A stretch of 64,000 bases of DNA from Vibrio barjaei (GCF_001639065.2 NZ_LQXO02000045.1:1-64000), one strand, 5' to 3'. Shown: positions 43,953-53,288, counted from the first letter of the stretch. The notes: a model not told the origin generated them from the letters alone. Numbers and translations: made by a program.

Positions 43953-45344
43953 TTAAGCCGTAGCTTGTTGTAACTGCTTCTTAGCTTTACGAATTTTCTT
44001 CTCTTCAGCGATAGCAACGAAGACAAGTAGACCGATACAAATCGCCGCAGAAGTATCCAGCGCCGCAAAGGTACCTTTCCATCCTGTTAGACCAAAGATA
44101 GGCGTACCATCAGCAATCATACCTAAACCTAACTTCGCGAAGCTGTCACCAATTAGGTAAGCAAACGTACCTTTCACGCCGTCGGCAACGCTGATGGCTT
44201 TCTTAGGAACGAAACCTACTGCCGCTACACCAATAAGTAGTTGAGGACCAAAGACTAAAAATCCTAGGACAAATAGCGATGCAAGATACATGAACTCGCT
44301 TGTCGCATGCTGATAAAACTCCAAGCTTACAATGATAAGTGCTAATGACACACACGCCACCAAAGCGCGGCGACCATTTGCCAAATCAGACAGATAACCC
44401 CAAAGTAAAGTACCCACTAACGCACCTACTTCGAATAAAGTGAAGCCAGAGATTGCCGTTTCTTTGGATAGACCAAGTTCTTGGTAGGCATAAACTGTTG
44501 ACCATTGGTCGATACCGATACGCACGATATACAAGAAGATATTGGCAAAACACAGTAGCCAAATCACTTTGTTTTTAAGTACATATTCAACAAAGATCTC
44601 TCGCTTAGTCATTTGGTTTTCTTCAGCCGCTTCGTCTTCTTCACTCACTGCTTCATCAAATAACTCTTCTACTTTACCTAGACCGTAAGCTTCTGGAGAG
44701 TCACTACCGTAACGAAGGCCAAAGAAACCAACCACCAAAGCAATCAAAGATGGGAACACAAACATACCAATAACGTGACCATCAAACAGGTAGTTAGCAC
44801 CGAATAGTGCAACACCCGCCGCACCTGCACCACCTACGTTGTGCGACATGTTCCAAAGACCAAGGTATGAACCACGCTTGTTACGCGGCGTCCACTTAGT
44901 AATGGTTGAGTAACTAGAAGGTCCACCGGTACTTTGGAAGAAACCACTCAGTGCATAAAACGCAATCATTAGGAATAGACTAACGCTGCCGCCACCCATA
45001 CTGAAGCTGAAGCCAAGCATAGCAAGACCTGAAAGAATCAGCATAAAAGGTAGGAACTGTTTGGTGTTCTTTCCATCGGCATAATAAGACACCACGGTTT
45101 TACCAATACCGTAAGTGATGGAGAAACCAAGACCAATCAAACCAAGCTCTGTCATGGAAAGCCCGTAGTTCGAAATCATATCGTTTTGCGCGATATTGAA
45201 GTTCTTACGGATCAGGTACATGGTCATGTAACCGATAAAGACCACTAAATAGGACTGTAAGAAGGGTTTAAACCACATTTTGCGTCTTTGCTCGACGGGA
45301 AGATCCAACGTCGGCTTACGCACTTGCTCTAGAAATTTCAACAT
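43953..45344 (-). CDS. uhpT: Hexose-phosphate:phosphate antiporter UhpT
   Basis: A 463-residue, 12-segment MFS antiporter equal in length to E. coli UhpT. MTMYLIRKNFNIAQNDMISN and GPSSYSTITKWTPRNKRGSY are hallmark OPA motifs with the paired substrate arginines. It imports glucose-6-phosphate and related phosphates in exchange for Pi, and it is also the entry route for fosfomycin in enterobacteria. The ATG follows AAGGATTC. Unlike the E. coli uhpABCT order, uhpT here comes first, followed by a terminator and uhpABC. Confidence 0.94.
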   Translation of the reverse strand: MLKFLEQVRKPTLDLPVEQRRKMWFKPFLQSYLVVFIGYMTMYLIRKNFNIAQNDMISNYGLSMTELGLIGLGFSITYGIGKTVVSYYADGKNTKQFLPFMLILSGLAMLGFSFSMGGGSVSLFLMIAFYALSGFFQSTGGPSSYSTITKWTPRNKRGSYLGLWNMSHNVGGAGAAGVALFGANYLFDGHVIGMFVFPSLIALVVGFFGLRYGSDSPEAYGLGKVEELFDEAVSEEDEAAEENQMTKREIFVEYVLKNKVIWLLCFANIFLYIVRIGIDQWSTVYAYQELGLSKETAISGFTLFEVGALVGTLLWGYLSDLANGRRALVACVSLALIIVSLEFYQHATSEFMYLASLFVLGFLVFGPQLLIGVAAVGFVPKKAISVADGVKGTFAYLIGDSFAKLGLGMIADGTPIFGLTGWKGTFAALDTSAAICIGLLVFVAIAEEKKIRKAKKQLQQATA

Positions 45345-45441
45345 GATGAATCCTTAGACTCTCAACATAAGGGGCAGCACAACCCAAAGAACGACGCATC
45401 GCCGCTCTTGGTAAAGTGCAAAAAGTAAATTCGTTTGAGGA

Positions 45442-45460
45442 TCAGCGCTAATAACGCTGA
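45442..45460. promoter_or_regulatory. Near-palindrome upstream of uhpT
   Basis: TCAGCGCTA-A-TAACGCTGA is a 19-bp inverted repeat with one mismatch, about 100 bp before the uhpT start. A regulator site is possible; identity unknown. Confidence 0.45.
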
Positions 45461-45529
45461 AAATCTATGAGCAAGAGTGTAAGAATTGGCCGGGATAATG
45501 GCTTGAGAGGCGGTCTTAGGAGTACTAGG

Positions 45530-45556
45530 AAAAATTCCTAGTACTCGCTAGTTAAC
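45530..45556. promoter_or_regulatory. 27-bp perfect inverted repeat between malY-like gene and uhpT
   Basis: GAGTACTAGGAA (45530-45541) and TTCCTAGTACTC (45545-45556) are perfect 12-bp arms around AAA. There is no T run on the minus strand, so it reads more like an operator (UhpA or another dimer) about 190 bp before uhpT, although read-through attenuation after the malY-like gene is possible. Confidence 0.6.
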
Positions 45557-45589
45557 AAAGAATACGTGAATCACATCACAGATGTAGGG

Positions 45590-46762
45590 TTATACTAAGG
45601 CTTGTTTAATGCAAGTAAGTGCATGTTGTAACGTAGTCGCTGGACAACCAAGGTTAAGGCGGACAAAGCCCGAACCTTCTTTGCCAAAGGCCGTGCCCAT
45701 ACTTGGCACCACGCCAGCATTGATAAAGCGCTGCTCCAGATCGTTGTCAGTAAGGCCAAGAGCTCGGCAATCCAACCACGCTAGGTAGCCCGCCTGAGGA
45801 GGTAAAAACTTCACCCCTGTATCTGTAAGCTCCGATTCCACAAAGCGTTGTAGCCGCTCAATATTTCCTTCTAGGTACTGCTTTAACTGCTCCAACCATT
45901 CGGCAGAATGTTGATAAGCCACAGTCGCGGCGACCATAGACAAGCTATTAAACACATCCATGCCATGAGCATCTAATCGCCTTACAAAGCGCGCTCTCAG
46001 TTCCTCATTAGGAATAATGAAGTTCGAGATACGCAGTGACGAAAGGCCAAAGGTCTTGCTCGCTGCCGTTGCCACTACCAAACGTTGATTTAGGTTTTGC
46101 GGCAGTTTCAGCGCCGAATAGTGTTGTTGGCCGGAAAGCGTAAGATCGCACCAAATTTCATCACTTAACAACCACACTTGATAGCGCTCGCAAAGCTCTG
46201 CAAGCTTTAGAACATCTTGCTGTGACCACACTCGTCCCGTTGGGTTGTGAGGATTACAAAAGATCATCGCCTTTACGCCTTGAGCAAAGCACTGCTCAAG
46301 GTGTTCAAAGTCAATACTGTACTCGCCGTTATCAAGCGTTAATGGATTTTCCTTCACTACTCGGTCGTTGAACTCAATGATTTTGCGAAAGGAACCGTAG
46401 CCCGGAGACTGCATGACAATCTGGTCACCAATATTGGTGAGCATTTGCAGTGCGATCGATAACCCAGGCAACACACCATGGACCGTTGTGATCCACTCCT
46501 TATCGATATGGGTGTCATGCTGGGTAGCAAACCAGTCAGTGATGGCTTGATAATAGTCAGCATCTCGCTCTGCATAACCAAAGACACCATGCTCAGTGCG
46601 CTGCGTTAGCGCATCTAATACCACTTGTGGCGCTTTGAAATCATAGTCTGATACCCACATTGGGAGTAAATCCGATTGATGCAATCCTAGCTTCTGACCC
46701 ATAAAATCCCATTTAAGCGAGCCAGTGTTACGACGTTCTAACGTTTGGTCGAAGCAATTCAT
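45590..46762 (-). CDS. MalY/PatB-type PLP-dependent cystathionine beta-lyase
   Basis: A 390-residue fold-type I enzyme the size of MalY. Diagnostic segments are LLPMWVSDYDFKAPQVV, HGVFGYAERDADYY, NPHNPTGRVW, SDEIWCDLTL and the PLP lysine in ATAASKTFGLSSLRISN. It cleaves C-S bonds of cystathionine or cysteine conjugates. It starts 12 nt after the nhaC stop, so the two form an operon. Pairing with an amino-acid or sodium-linked transporter suggests use of an imported sulfur amino acid; this is inference. Confidence 0.9.
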   Translation of the reverse strand: MNCFDQTLERRNTGSLKWDFMGQKLGLHQSDLLPMWVSDYDFKAPQVVLDALTQRTEHGVFGYAERDADYYQAITDWFATQHDTHIDKEWITTVHGVLPGLSIALQMLTNIGDQIVMQSPGYGSFRKIIEFNDRVVKENPLTLDNGEYSIDFEHLEQCFAQGVKAMIFCNPHNPTGRVWSQQDVLKLAELCERYQVWLLSDEIWCDLTLSGQQHYSALKLPQNLNQRLVVATAASKTFGLSSLRISNFIIPNEELRARFVRRLDAHGMDVFNSLSMVAATVAYQHSAEWLEQLKQYLEGNIERLQRFVESELTDTGVKFLPPQAGYLAWLDCRALGLTDNDLEQRFINAGVVPSMGTAFGKEGSGFVRLNLGCPATTLQHALTCIKQALV

Positions 46763-46774
46763 TCAGCAGTTACC

Positions 46775-48238
46775 TTATTTTGTTGGGGTAGCAACAGTTT
46801 GTAATTCTGTATTATCTGTTGATTCTGGCTTTGCTTTCGCAATACCAAAACCAGTAAAGCCGTAAATCAGCGCGAAGATAACGCCGGTATAGCACTGAAT
46901 CGCCCAAGGTAGATAATCAAGCGTTGCTACGCCTAGCGTGCCTGCCATGTAAATACCTGCAGCAGTCCATGGTACTAGCGGTTCAATAATCGTGCCCGCG
47001 TCTTCGATAGTACGAGAGAGGTTCTTGGTATCTAGACCCATTTTTCGGTAAGCGTTTTGGAACAGTTCACCCGGAATCAATAGCGCTAATTTGCCGTCTG
47101 ATGTGGTGAACACAACCGTGATCGTCGCGATAACCGTTGAAGCAATCAGTTGACCCGTTGAGTGAATCAGATGCAGGAAGCGACCAAGTACCACGTTCAA
47201 TGCGCCAGTTAAGCTCAAAATGCCTGCGAAAGAGAAGGCACAGAATACCAACAAGATAGTGCTCATCATTGAGAACAAACCACCACGGTTAAGCAGCTTC
47301 GCTACATCCGGAATGATGCCTGATACTTCATGACCATTCGCTTCAAACATTGATAGATTAAAACCATCTACATACGCTTGGAAACCTTGTTGTAGCGAAA
47401 AGCCTTGAAGTAGCATGCCAAGTGCTATAGCAATCGCCGACGCTGCAAGCATGAGCGGTAATACTGGCTTTTTAGTAAGAGCACCCCAAAGGATCATCAC
47501 TGGTGGAATAATAAGAACAATGTTGAGGTTATAAAGGCTTTCAAGGCCCGCCAAGATCTCAACGACTTTCTCTGGTTCGCTCACGCCTGCCACATCGGCA
47601 CTTTGACCAGCAAAGAAAAACACGGTTGCGGCAATCACAAAGCCTGGCAAGGTAGTGTAGAGCATATGTTGGATGTGTTCGTACAAGGTTGTGCCTGATA
47701 CCACTGGAGCAAAGTTGGTTGAATCAGACAGTGGCGAGATTTTATCGCCGAAATAAGCGCCGGAAACCACCGCACCCGCAGCGGCAGCAAGCGACACATC
47801 TAGGCCAGCCGCAACACCCATTAGTGCAACACCAACAGTACCTGCTGAACCCCAAGATGTACCGGTACATACCGATACTACGCTAGTCACGAAAAATGCA
47901 GCGATAAGGATGTACTCGGGACTGATCACTTTAAGTCCCCAATACACCATATAAGGGATCGTGCCGCTCACCATCCAACTGGCGATAAGGCCGCCAACAG
48001 AAACAAGAATTAGGATGACTGGCATCGCCTTGGCAAGCTTCTCAACAATAGCGCCAATAATGTCATCCCAGTTGTAGCCCATCTTCCAAGCGATGAAACC
48101 AGTAAATGCCGCAGAAATCAGCAGCAAGACTTCAATTCGTAGTCCTAGCGCTCCGTAGCCGATTGCCAAAAGCAAAAACATCACCGCGATAGGGGCGAGC
48201 GCTAAACCAAATGAGGGCAGAGGCTTTGAATTTGTCAT
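46775..48238 (-). CDS. NhaC-family Na+/H+ antiporter-like transporter
   Basis: A 487-residue protein with about 12 membrane segments. SVCTGTSWGSAGTVGVALMG, GAYFGDKISPLSDSTNFAPV and a late PLVPWTAAGIYMAGTLGV are NhaC-type motifs. The family includes Na+/H+ and malate-lactate type antiporters, and members next to PLP lyases may carry amino acids. The ATG at 48238 follows GAGGAT; an in-frame TTG five codons upstream is rejected. It leads the operon with the malY-like gene and has two LacI-type operators upstream. Confidence 0.88.
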   Translation of the reverse strand: MTNSKPLPSFGLALAPIAVMFLLLAIGYGALGLRIEVLLLISAAFTGFIAWKMGYNWDDIIGAIVEKLAKAMPVILILVSVGGLIASWMVSGTIPYMVYWGLKVISPEYILIAAFFVTSVVSVCTGTSWGSAGTVGVALMGVAAGLDVSLAAAAGAVVSGAYFGDKISPLSDSTNFAPVVSGTTLYEHIQHMLYTTLPGFVIAATVFFFAGQSADVAGVSEPEKVVEILAGLESLYNLNIVLIIPPVMILWGALTKKPVLPLMLAASAIAIALGMLLQGFSLQQGFQAYVDGFNLSMFEANGHEVSGIIPDVAKLLNRGGLFSMMSTILLVFCAFSFAGILSLTGALNVVLGRFLHLIHSTGQLIASTVIATITVVFTTSDGKLALLIPGELFQNAYRKMGLDTKNLSRTIEDAGTIIEPLVPWTAAGIYMAGTLGVATLDYLPWAIQCYTGVIFALIYGFTGFGIAKAKPESTDNTELQTVATPTK

Positions 48239-48326
48239 AATGTATATCCTCAAAAAACTGTGTAGGGTTTGTTCGCAGAGATAATATCCCTAGCCTCACT
48301 CCAAAATTGAGAGCTAGATGGCCGTT

Positions 48327-48346
48327 TCATGTAAGCGCTTACATGA
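48327..48346. promoter_or_regulatory. LacI-type operator upstream of nhaC
   Basis: TCATGTAAGCGCTTACATGA is a perfect 20-bp palindrome with the central CG-rich core typical of LacI-family sites. A second, imperfect site (TGTGAACGTTCTCA, about 48357-48370) lies just beyond. The LacI-family gene ends at 48388, so both lie in the nhaC promoter region. Confidence 0.8.
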
Positions 48347-48387
48347 GGTTATCTGATGTGAACGTTCTCACGTTTTTTCATTGATAA

Positions 48388-49392
48388 TTACCTTTTTAAC
48401 GGCTTGACGGTCTGTCTTTCGACTAAGTTGGCTTCAAAACGATGGTTATGGGGAGGAGTATAGGCTGATTTTTTGAGGTTCAATGCTAGCTTAGTCGCAT
48501 GCACCGACATCTCATCGATAGGGTTATGCATTGTGGTTAAACGTGGATAAAGATAGCGTGCCAATAACACATCATCAAAACCCACAATAGACATATCGTC
48601 AGGTACTACAACGCCTTGTTCGTAGAGACTCGCCATCAACCCCGCCGCCATGACATCATTAAACGTCACTACAGCAGTAACTTCTGGGCACCGCGCCATC
48701 AACGCCTTCCCTGCCGCTTCACCGCCAGATTCACTGAAATTCTCATTAATAATCCAGCTAGGCGGCACTTCAATGTTGGCGGATGACATGGCGTCTTTAT
48801 AGCCTTGGAGGCGATCGGTTCTATCTTCTATCGGCAGGTCACTAGTGACGTAGGCTATCTTGCGATGACCTAAAGCAATCAAATGCTCCACCGAGACCTT
48901 TGCTCCAGCTCGATTATCCACCCATACCGAGCGATTCGAGATCTGTGGAATCGTGCGATTGAGTAGAACCATAGCGGGAGCTTGGGCAGCGTAGCGGAGC
49001 AAAGTGGCATCATCAAGCATTTTGGCGTGCACAACCATAGCTTCACAGCCTTGGCTAATAAGAAAGTCCAAGCCTTCTTTTTCACGTTCCGCATTGTGAC
49101 CGCCACTCACCACTACCAGTTGATGACCATTAAGACGTACCACCTCTTCCACATTTTTAGCGATTAGTGCAAAGAAGGGATCAGCCAAGTTACCTGTGAG
49201 TAGGCCTAGCGTGTTATTGCTTCGTTTCGCTAAAGCAGTGGCTCGAGGGTCACGACGATAGTTAAGCGTTTTAATCGCTTTCTCCACCCGCTCCAACGTC
49301 ACTGGTTCTACGTAGTGTGAGCGGTTAATTACCCTCGATACTGTCGCTGTCGAAACACCTGCTAACTCTGCTACGTCTTTCATGGTTGCCAT
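48388..49392 (-). CDS. LacI/GalR-family transcriptional regulator
   Basis: A 334-residue regulator. The N-terminal HTH is MKDVAELAGVSTATVSRVIN, followed by the hinge (DPRATALAKR). The periplasmic-binding-like core has GLLTGNLADPFFALIAKNVE and VVTFNDVMAAGLMASLYEQG. The ATG at 49392 follows AAGGAAAG. It lies upstream of nhaC-malY on the same strand, and the palindromes between them are probable binding sites. The effector is unknown and need not be a sugar. Confidence 0.92.
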   Translation of the reverse strand: MATMKDVAELAGVSTATVSRVINRSHYVEPVTLERVEKAIKTLNYRRDPRATALAKRSNNTLGLLTGNLADPFFALIAKNVEEVVRLNGHQLVVVSGGHNAEREKEGLDFLISQGCEAMVVHAKMLDDATLLRYAAQAPAMVLLNRTIPQISNRSVWVDNRAGAKVSVEHLIALGHRKIAYVTSDLPIEDRTDRLQGYKDAMSSANIEVPPSWIINENFSESGGEAAGKALMARCPEVTAVVTFNDVMAAGLMASLYEQGVVVPDDMSIVGFDDVLLARYLYPRLTTMHNPIDEMSVHATKLALNLKKSAYTPPHNHRFEANLVERQTVKPLKR

Positions 49393-49441
49393 GACTGCTT
49401 TCCTTAACGCTCTCTGTTACAAGTGAAATTAATACTCGATG

Positions 49442-50662
49442 CTAACGTTTCTTGCTTTTGAACTGACTCGCACGGGTCTTTTTATAAGTACGTCGATTGG
49501 CTTGTTTGTCTCGTTTAGGGCGCTTGCTTTCTCCTGTCGAGGGTTTATCCGTCACCGGAAAGTCAGCCAACTCTTCCAACACCAAGCTTCGTGAGGTGAG
49601 GTGACGAATCGCCTCAAGATATTCGGTTTCACCATGACAAACTAGCGACAATGCCTGTCCCGTTTTTCCTGCTCTGGCAGTGCGCCCAACTCGATGCACG
49701 TATACAGATGGGTCACTTGGCAACTCATAATTAATCACGACTGGAAGATCATCTACATGGATGCCTCGAGCCAAAATATCGGTAGCAATCAGTACTTGAA
49801 CCTCACCTTGTTTGAAGGCCTGTAAGGTACGTTCACGCTCCCTTTGCTCTTTATTACCATGTAAGGCGCCACTAGTAATACCTGCCTTATTCAACTTCTT
49901 ACAAAGCGCATCAGCATTGTCTCGTGCACCAATAAACACCAACACCTGAGGCCATTGGTGCTCAGTAATTTGCTTAATCAGCACATTGGCTTTACTGCCT
50001 TTATTTACCAAATACAATGTCTCTGCAATCTGCTCCACCACACTATTGGTTTTATTGGCTACAACTCTGATTGGATTGTTAAGCAGAGTCGTGACTTTTG
50101 CTTCCAACTGTTCTGGTAGCGTTGCTGAGAACATTAAGGTTTGTTTTCTACAGCTCAGTCCACTGAGTATACTCTGAATGTCTGGCCAAAAACCCATATC
50201 GAGTAAGCGGTCAACTTCATCAAGCACCACAGTTTCAATACGTTGAGTGTCCACCAGCTGTTTATTCATGATATCGAGCAAACGTCCAGGGGTTGCCACT
50301 ACAATCTCTGGAACAGCATTAAACTGACCCACCTGCAGTTCTACATCCTCGCCGCCACAAACCACAGCGACTGAATAACCTAATAGAGCGACGATAGGAT
50401 CGATGGTCTCTGTTACCTGTTTCGCCAACTCACGCGTAGGCACTAGTATCAAGGCTTGCTTTATCTCGTTGTTAAGCAACTGCTCTATCAGCCCAAGACC
50501 AAAGGCTAAGGTCTTACCGCTGCCAGTTTGTGCAAGAGCCAAGACATCGTGCTGTGCGGTAATTGCAGGAATAGCGAGGGTTTGAATATGAGTAGCATGA
50601 GAGAATTCACCAGGAATGGCATCAATTAATGCCAAGCTTAACGTTAACTCAGAAAAAGACAT
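49442..50662 (-). CDS. DEAD-box ATP-dependent RNA helicase
   Basis: A 406-residue helicase. Motifs read in order: AQTGSGKT (Walker A), PTRELA, ATPGRLLD, DEVD (in place of DEAD), SATL, then VATDILARGIHVDDLPVVIN and HRVGRTARAG. The C-terminal 40 residues are Lys/Arg-rich (KRPKRDKQANRRTYKKTR), typical of RNA-binding tails. It resembles the RhlE/DbpA-like accessory helicases involved in ribosome assembly or mRNA turnover. The ATG at 50662 (MSFSEL) is preferred over an upstream extension. Confidence 0.92.
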   Translation of the reverse strand: MSFSELTLSLALIDAIPGEFSHATHIQTLAIPAITAQHDVLALAQTGSGKTLAFGLGLIEQLLNNEIKQALILVPTRELAKQVTETIDPIVALLGYSVAVVCGGEDVELQVGQFNAVPEIVVATPGRLLDIMNKQLVDTQRIETVVLDEVDRLLDMGFWPDIQSILSGLSCRKQTLMFSATLPEQLEAKVTTLLNNPIRVVANKTNSVVEQIAETLYLVNKGSKANVLIKQITEHQWPQVLVFIGARDNADALCKKLNKAGITSGALHGNKEQRERERTLQAFKQGEVQVLIATDILARGIHVDDLPVVINYELPSDPSVYVHRVGRTARAGKTGQALSLVCHGETEYLEAIRHLTSRSLVLEELADFPVTDKPSTGESKRPKRDKQANRRTYKKTRASQFKSKKR

Positions 50663-50785
50663 GATAGGTTTACACGATCGCAGAAATATGTGCGGATGAT
50701 AGGAGGAAAGCGTGTGGAACTCCAGTTTCTGCATCAATAAAAGTGTTGATAGTTGAAGTGTTAAGTTGGTAAGCGGCTGACAAAA

Positions 50786-50818
50786 ACGAGCCTGCTCGAA
50801 TCAATGAGCAGGCTCTGA
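50786..50818 (-). terminator. Intrinsic terminator of the second DUF3332 gene
   Basis: GAGCCTGCTC (50788-50797) and GAGCAGGCTC (50806-50815) form a 10-bp perfect stem. On the minus strand it ends in GTTTTTG. Confidence 0.88.
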
Positions 50819-50824
50819 TAACAG

Positions 50825-51325
50825 TTAAGACGCCGTTGCGTACTGTTCTAGTTCTGAGTGGGATGCCGTAGTAATGAACTCACCATCTAGGTAGAAATCA
50901 ACAGAATCTTTACCGCTCACTCCTACAAGTGTGCGTGCCTTGCCAGAATCATCAATGAAGTCCATCTGTGTTGTATTGTCATCTAGCTTAGATAACTTAA
51001 CAGGTGCAGTAGAGAGCTTCTTTCCTACCTTGTGGTTTACTTTGATGTACGCTTCAGCGGGAGTGTCCGCTACCGCCTTTTTCTTAGTTAGTGGATTGGT
51101 ACCAGTCCAGAACTCAATAGAGTTAATCACGAATAGATCCGCTGCCGCTGTAATGGCATAAACTGGTGACATCAAAGTGTATAGGCCAGCACGAGCATAA
51201 CGGTTGTCCACACCTTTTAGGTTAACTTCATACATCACCATACTCGTTGTTGCCATCTGGCCAATACAGCCAGTTAGCATAGTAGACATTAGTGCAGCAG
51301 CAATCGTGGTTTTAATTAGTTTCAT
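50825..51325 (-). CDS. DUF3332 lipoprotein, copy 2
   Basis: A 166-residue lipoprotein with lipobox MLTGC near residue 19. The core VDNRYARAGLYTLMSPVYA and VINSIEFWTGTNPLTKKK is shared with the protein at 38804; the two differ mainly in the C-terminal half. Role unknown. It is monocistronic, with a terminator 10 bp after the stop. Confidence 0.88.
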   Translation of the reverse strand: MKLIKTTIAAALMSTMLTGCIGQMATTSMVMYEVNLKGVDNRYARAGLYTLMSPVYAITAAADLFVINSIEFWTGTNPLTKKKAVADTPAEAYIKVNHKVGKKLSTAPVKLSKLDDNTTQMDFIDDSGKARTLVGVSGKDSVDFYLDGEFITTASHSELEQYATAS

Positions 51326-51362
51326 TTGTTTCGCGATCCTCTCGCATCATCACGATAGATAA

Positions 51363-51545
51363 ATGATGAGCAAGTTGATTAAAGTGGATTATTACAGGAT
51401 AGGCGCCAGGCGAGCGGCTCATCCCATTCACACCATTAATAAAATGGCGCGCGATTATAGCCAGACTTTAGAGCATCGCAAGCACTTAAAAACTAGAGAT
51501 TTATTGATAAAAATAAAGGAATTAGAAAGAGAAGAGCCCAAATAG
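51363..51545 (+). CDS. Possible small basic protein
   Basis: A 60-residue open frame divergent from the second DUF3332 gene. The product is basic and helical (HLKTRDLLIKIKELEREE). It has no clear ribosome site and no known family. Composition is not obviously spurious and nothing lies opposite it, so it is listed as possible only. Confidence 0.3.
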   Translation: MMSKLIKVDYYRIGARRAAHPIHTINKMARDYSQTLEHRKHLKTRDLLIKIKELEREEPK

Positions 51546-51658
51546 CCAAAACAATGTCAAACAGGATGAATTTACATTTATATTCAACTAATTACAAAAA
51601 ATAAAGGCTCAATTAAAATCTGGGGAAAAGGGAAGGTTTTTCGTTTTAACATCATAGG

Positions 51659-51696
51659 AAAAGAGGGTTGCAGTCCAATTCTTACAACCCTCTTAA
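51659..51696 (-). terminator. Terminator after mgtE
   Basis: AAGAGGGTTG (51661-51670) and CAACCCTCTT (51685-51694) form a 10-bp stem. On the minus strand it is followed by TTCC after a TTTT run within the stem. Confidence 0.8.
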
Positions 51697-51703
51697 TGAA
51701 GAC

Positions 51704-53050
51704 TTACAACATGACTAGGCTTGCGGTACCAAGGAACGCAAAGAAACCGACCACATCGGTAACCGTCGTTAATATGACTGAACCCGCTAAAGCAGGATCA
51801 AGCTTGAGCTTATCCAAAACTAAAGGAATCAAGACACCAAACAACGCTGCTGTGATGATATTGACGACGATAGCCAACGCTATGGTCGCACCAAGGATCG
51901 AAGACTGGAACCACAATCCAGCCATCGCACCTATGATGATCGCCCACAGTAGCCCGTTAATTGCACCAATGCCCAACTCATTCTTGATAAGGGCAAATCG
52001 GTTACCGGAGGTAATCTGGTTGAGAGCCATAGAACGCACGATCAAAGTTAGTGTCTGGCTTCCTGCGATCCCACCCATAGAACCGACAATAGGCATAAGG
52101 ATCGCAAGGGCAACAACCTGCGAAATGACGTTTTCAAACAAGCCAATTGTCACTGAAGCTAAAATAGCGGTAAGCAAGTTAATCCCCAACCAAACCCCAC
52201 GCTTTTGCGAACTTTTCAATACTGGTGCGAAGAGGTCATCGCCTTCATCCATACCCGTACCGGCCATTAAACGCGTCTCGTAGATTTCTCGTTGCGTGCT
52301 AAGAGCAAACTTCCAGTCAATCTCCCCTACCAACAATTTACGTTCATCCAGAATAGGCAATGCACTGAAGGAGGAACGCTCCATTGCTTCCACCGATTCG
52401 GCCAATGTTAGCTTTGCACTAAGCGTGGTGACGTGCTCCAAAACCAATTGTTTGATTCGCGTTTTAGGATCACTTTTTAAGACATCGCTAAAATCCACCA
52501 TCCCACGAAAACGTTTTTGCTTATCAATTAGATAGATATGCTCTGGCTGCTCATAATTGTATTTATCAATCAACAGCTTGGCTCTGTCTACTGAGATACT
52601 AAAAGGAATCGTAATGACTTTCCTATCTGCCCAGCGGCCAATCTGATCTTCTTCATATTCATTGGCTTGGTCATAAAGCTCTAGCTCATCCTTTTCAAGT
52701 AAAGAGATAGCTTCGGCAATGATGTCATCAGGCAGTGAGTCCGCCCACTCGATAAGCGAAAGGTTATCCAACTTCGCCAGCGTAAGCTTAAGCTCAGTTT
52801 CCGATAACGCATCCAGAATAGAAACACGTACTTCCGCACGAGTCTCTGTGAGCACTTCGATATGCATTTCCAGCGGCAACTCACGCCACAAACGAACCCT
52901 TTGCTCTATAGGAAAGGCTTCCAATATCAATCCCACCGACGACGACTCCATCCCCTGCTCTATAAGTTCATTAAGCACACTTGGTTGCTCATGCTCCTCA
53001 GCTTGAGAGATTTGTTCGATTTGTATGGATAGATCTTGGAATTCGCTCAC
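51704..53050 (-). CDS. mgtE: Magnesium transporter MgtE
   Basis: A 448-residue protein of normal MgtE length. The acidic N domain spans about 10-130, tandem CBS domains about 130-255 (HIYLIDKQKRFRGMVDFSDV, ALPILDERKLLVGEIDW), and five membrane segments about 275-448. The channel motif is GSMGGIAGSQTLTLIVRSMA and the C-terminal Asp is in TTVTDVVGFFAFLG. It gates Mg2+ uptake by intracellular Mg2+. The GTG at 53050 sits 6 nt after GGAG and is preferred to the GTG at 53062. Monocistronic. Confidence 0.92.
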   Translation of the reverse strand: MSEFQDLSIQIEQISQAEEHEQPSVLNELIEQGMESSSVGLILEAFPIEQRVRLWRELPLEMHIEVLTETRAEVRVSILDALSETELKLTLAKLDNLSLIEWADSLPDDIIAEAISLLEKDELELYDQANEYEEDQIGRWADRKVITIPFSISVDRAKLLIDKYNYEQPEHIYLIDKQKRFRGMVDFSDVLKSDPKTRIKQLVLEHVTTLSAKLTLAESVEAMERSSFSALPILDERKLLVGEIDWKFALSTQREIYETRLMAGTGMDEGDDLFAPVLKSSQKRGVWLGINLLTAILASVTIGLFENVISQVVALAILMPIVGSMGGIAGSQTLTLIVRSMALNQITSGNRFALIKNELGIGAINGLLWAIIIGAMAGLWFQSSILGATIALAIVVNIITAALFGVLIPLVLDKLKLDPALAGSVILTTVTDVVGFFAFLGTASLVML

Positions 53051-53288
53051 TCGTGGCTCCACATGGTGCTATACGTTGTTAGTCTCGTAAATTTGTTCGA
53101 TAAATTAGCGCGTTAGAGTTAAAAAACTCTGTGATAAATGTGCTGAATAGAAAGAAGAAATCTTAGCTTGTCACAGATGAATAATCTAGCGTGGTCTTGA
53201 TGAATTCAGAGGCATTATTGAACAATTAGACCTAAGAAGAGTAAAGGCATGTCGCTATCTATGAAATAACCACACGCCTTTGAAAGTA

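Noticed and set aside
51696..52283. 195-codon plus-strand frame
   Set aside because: It is antisense to mgtE with low-complexity composition; a shadow of the real gene.
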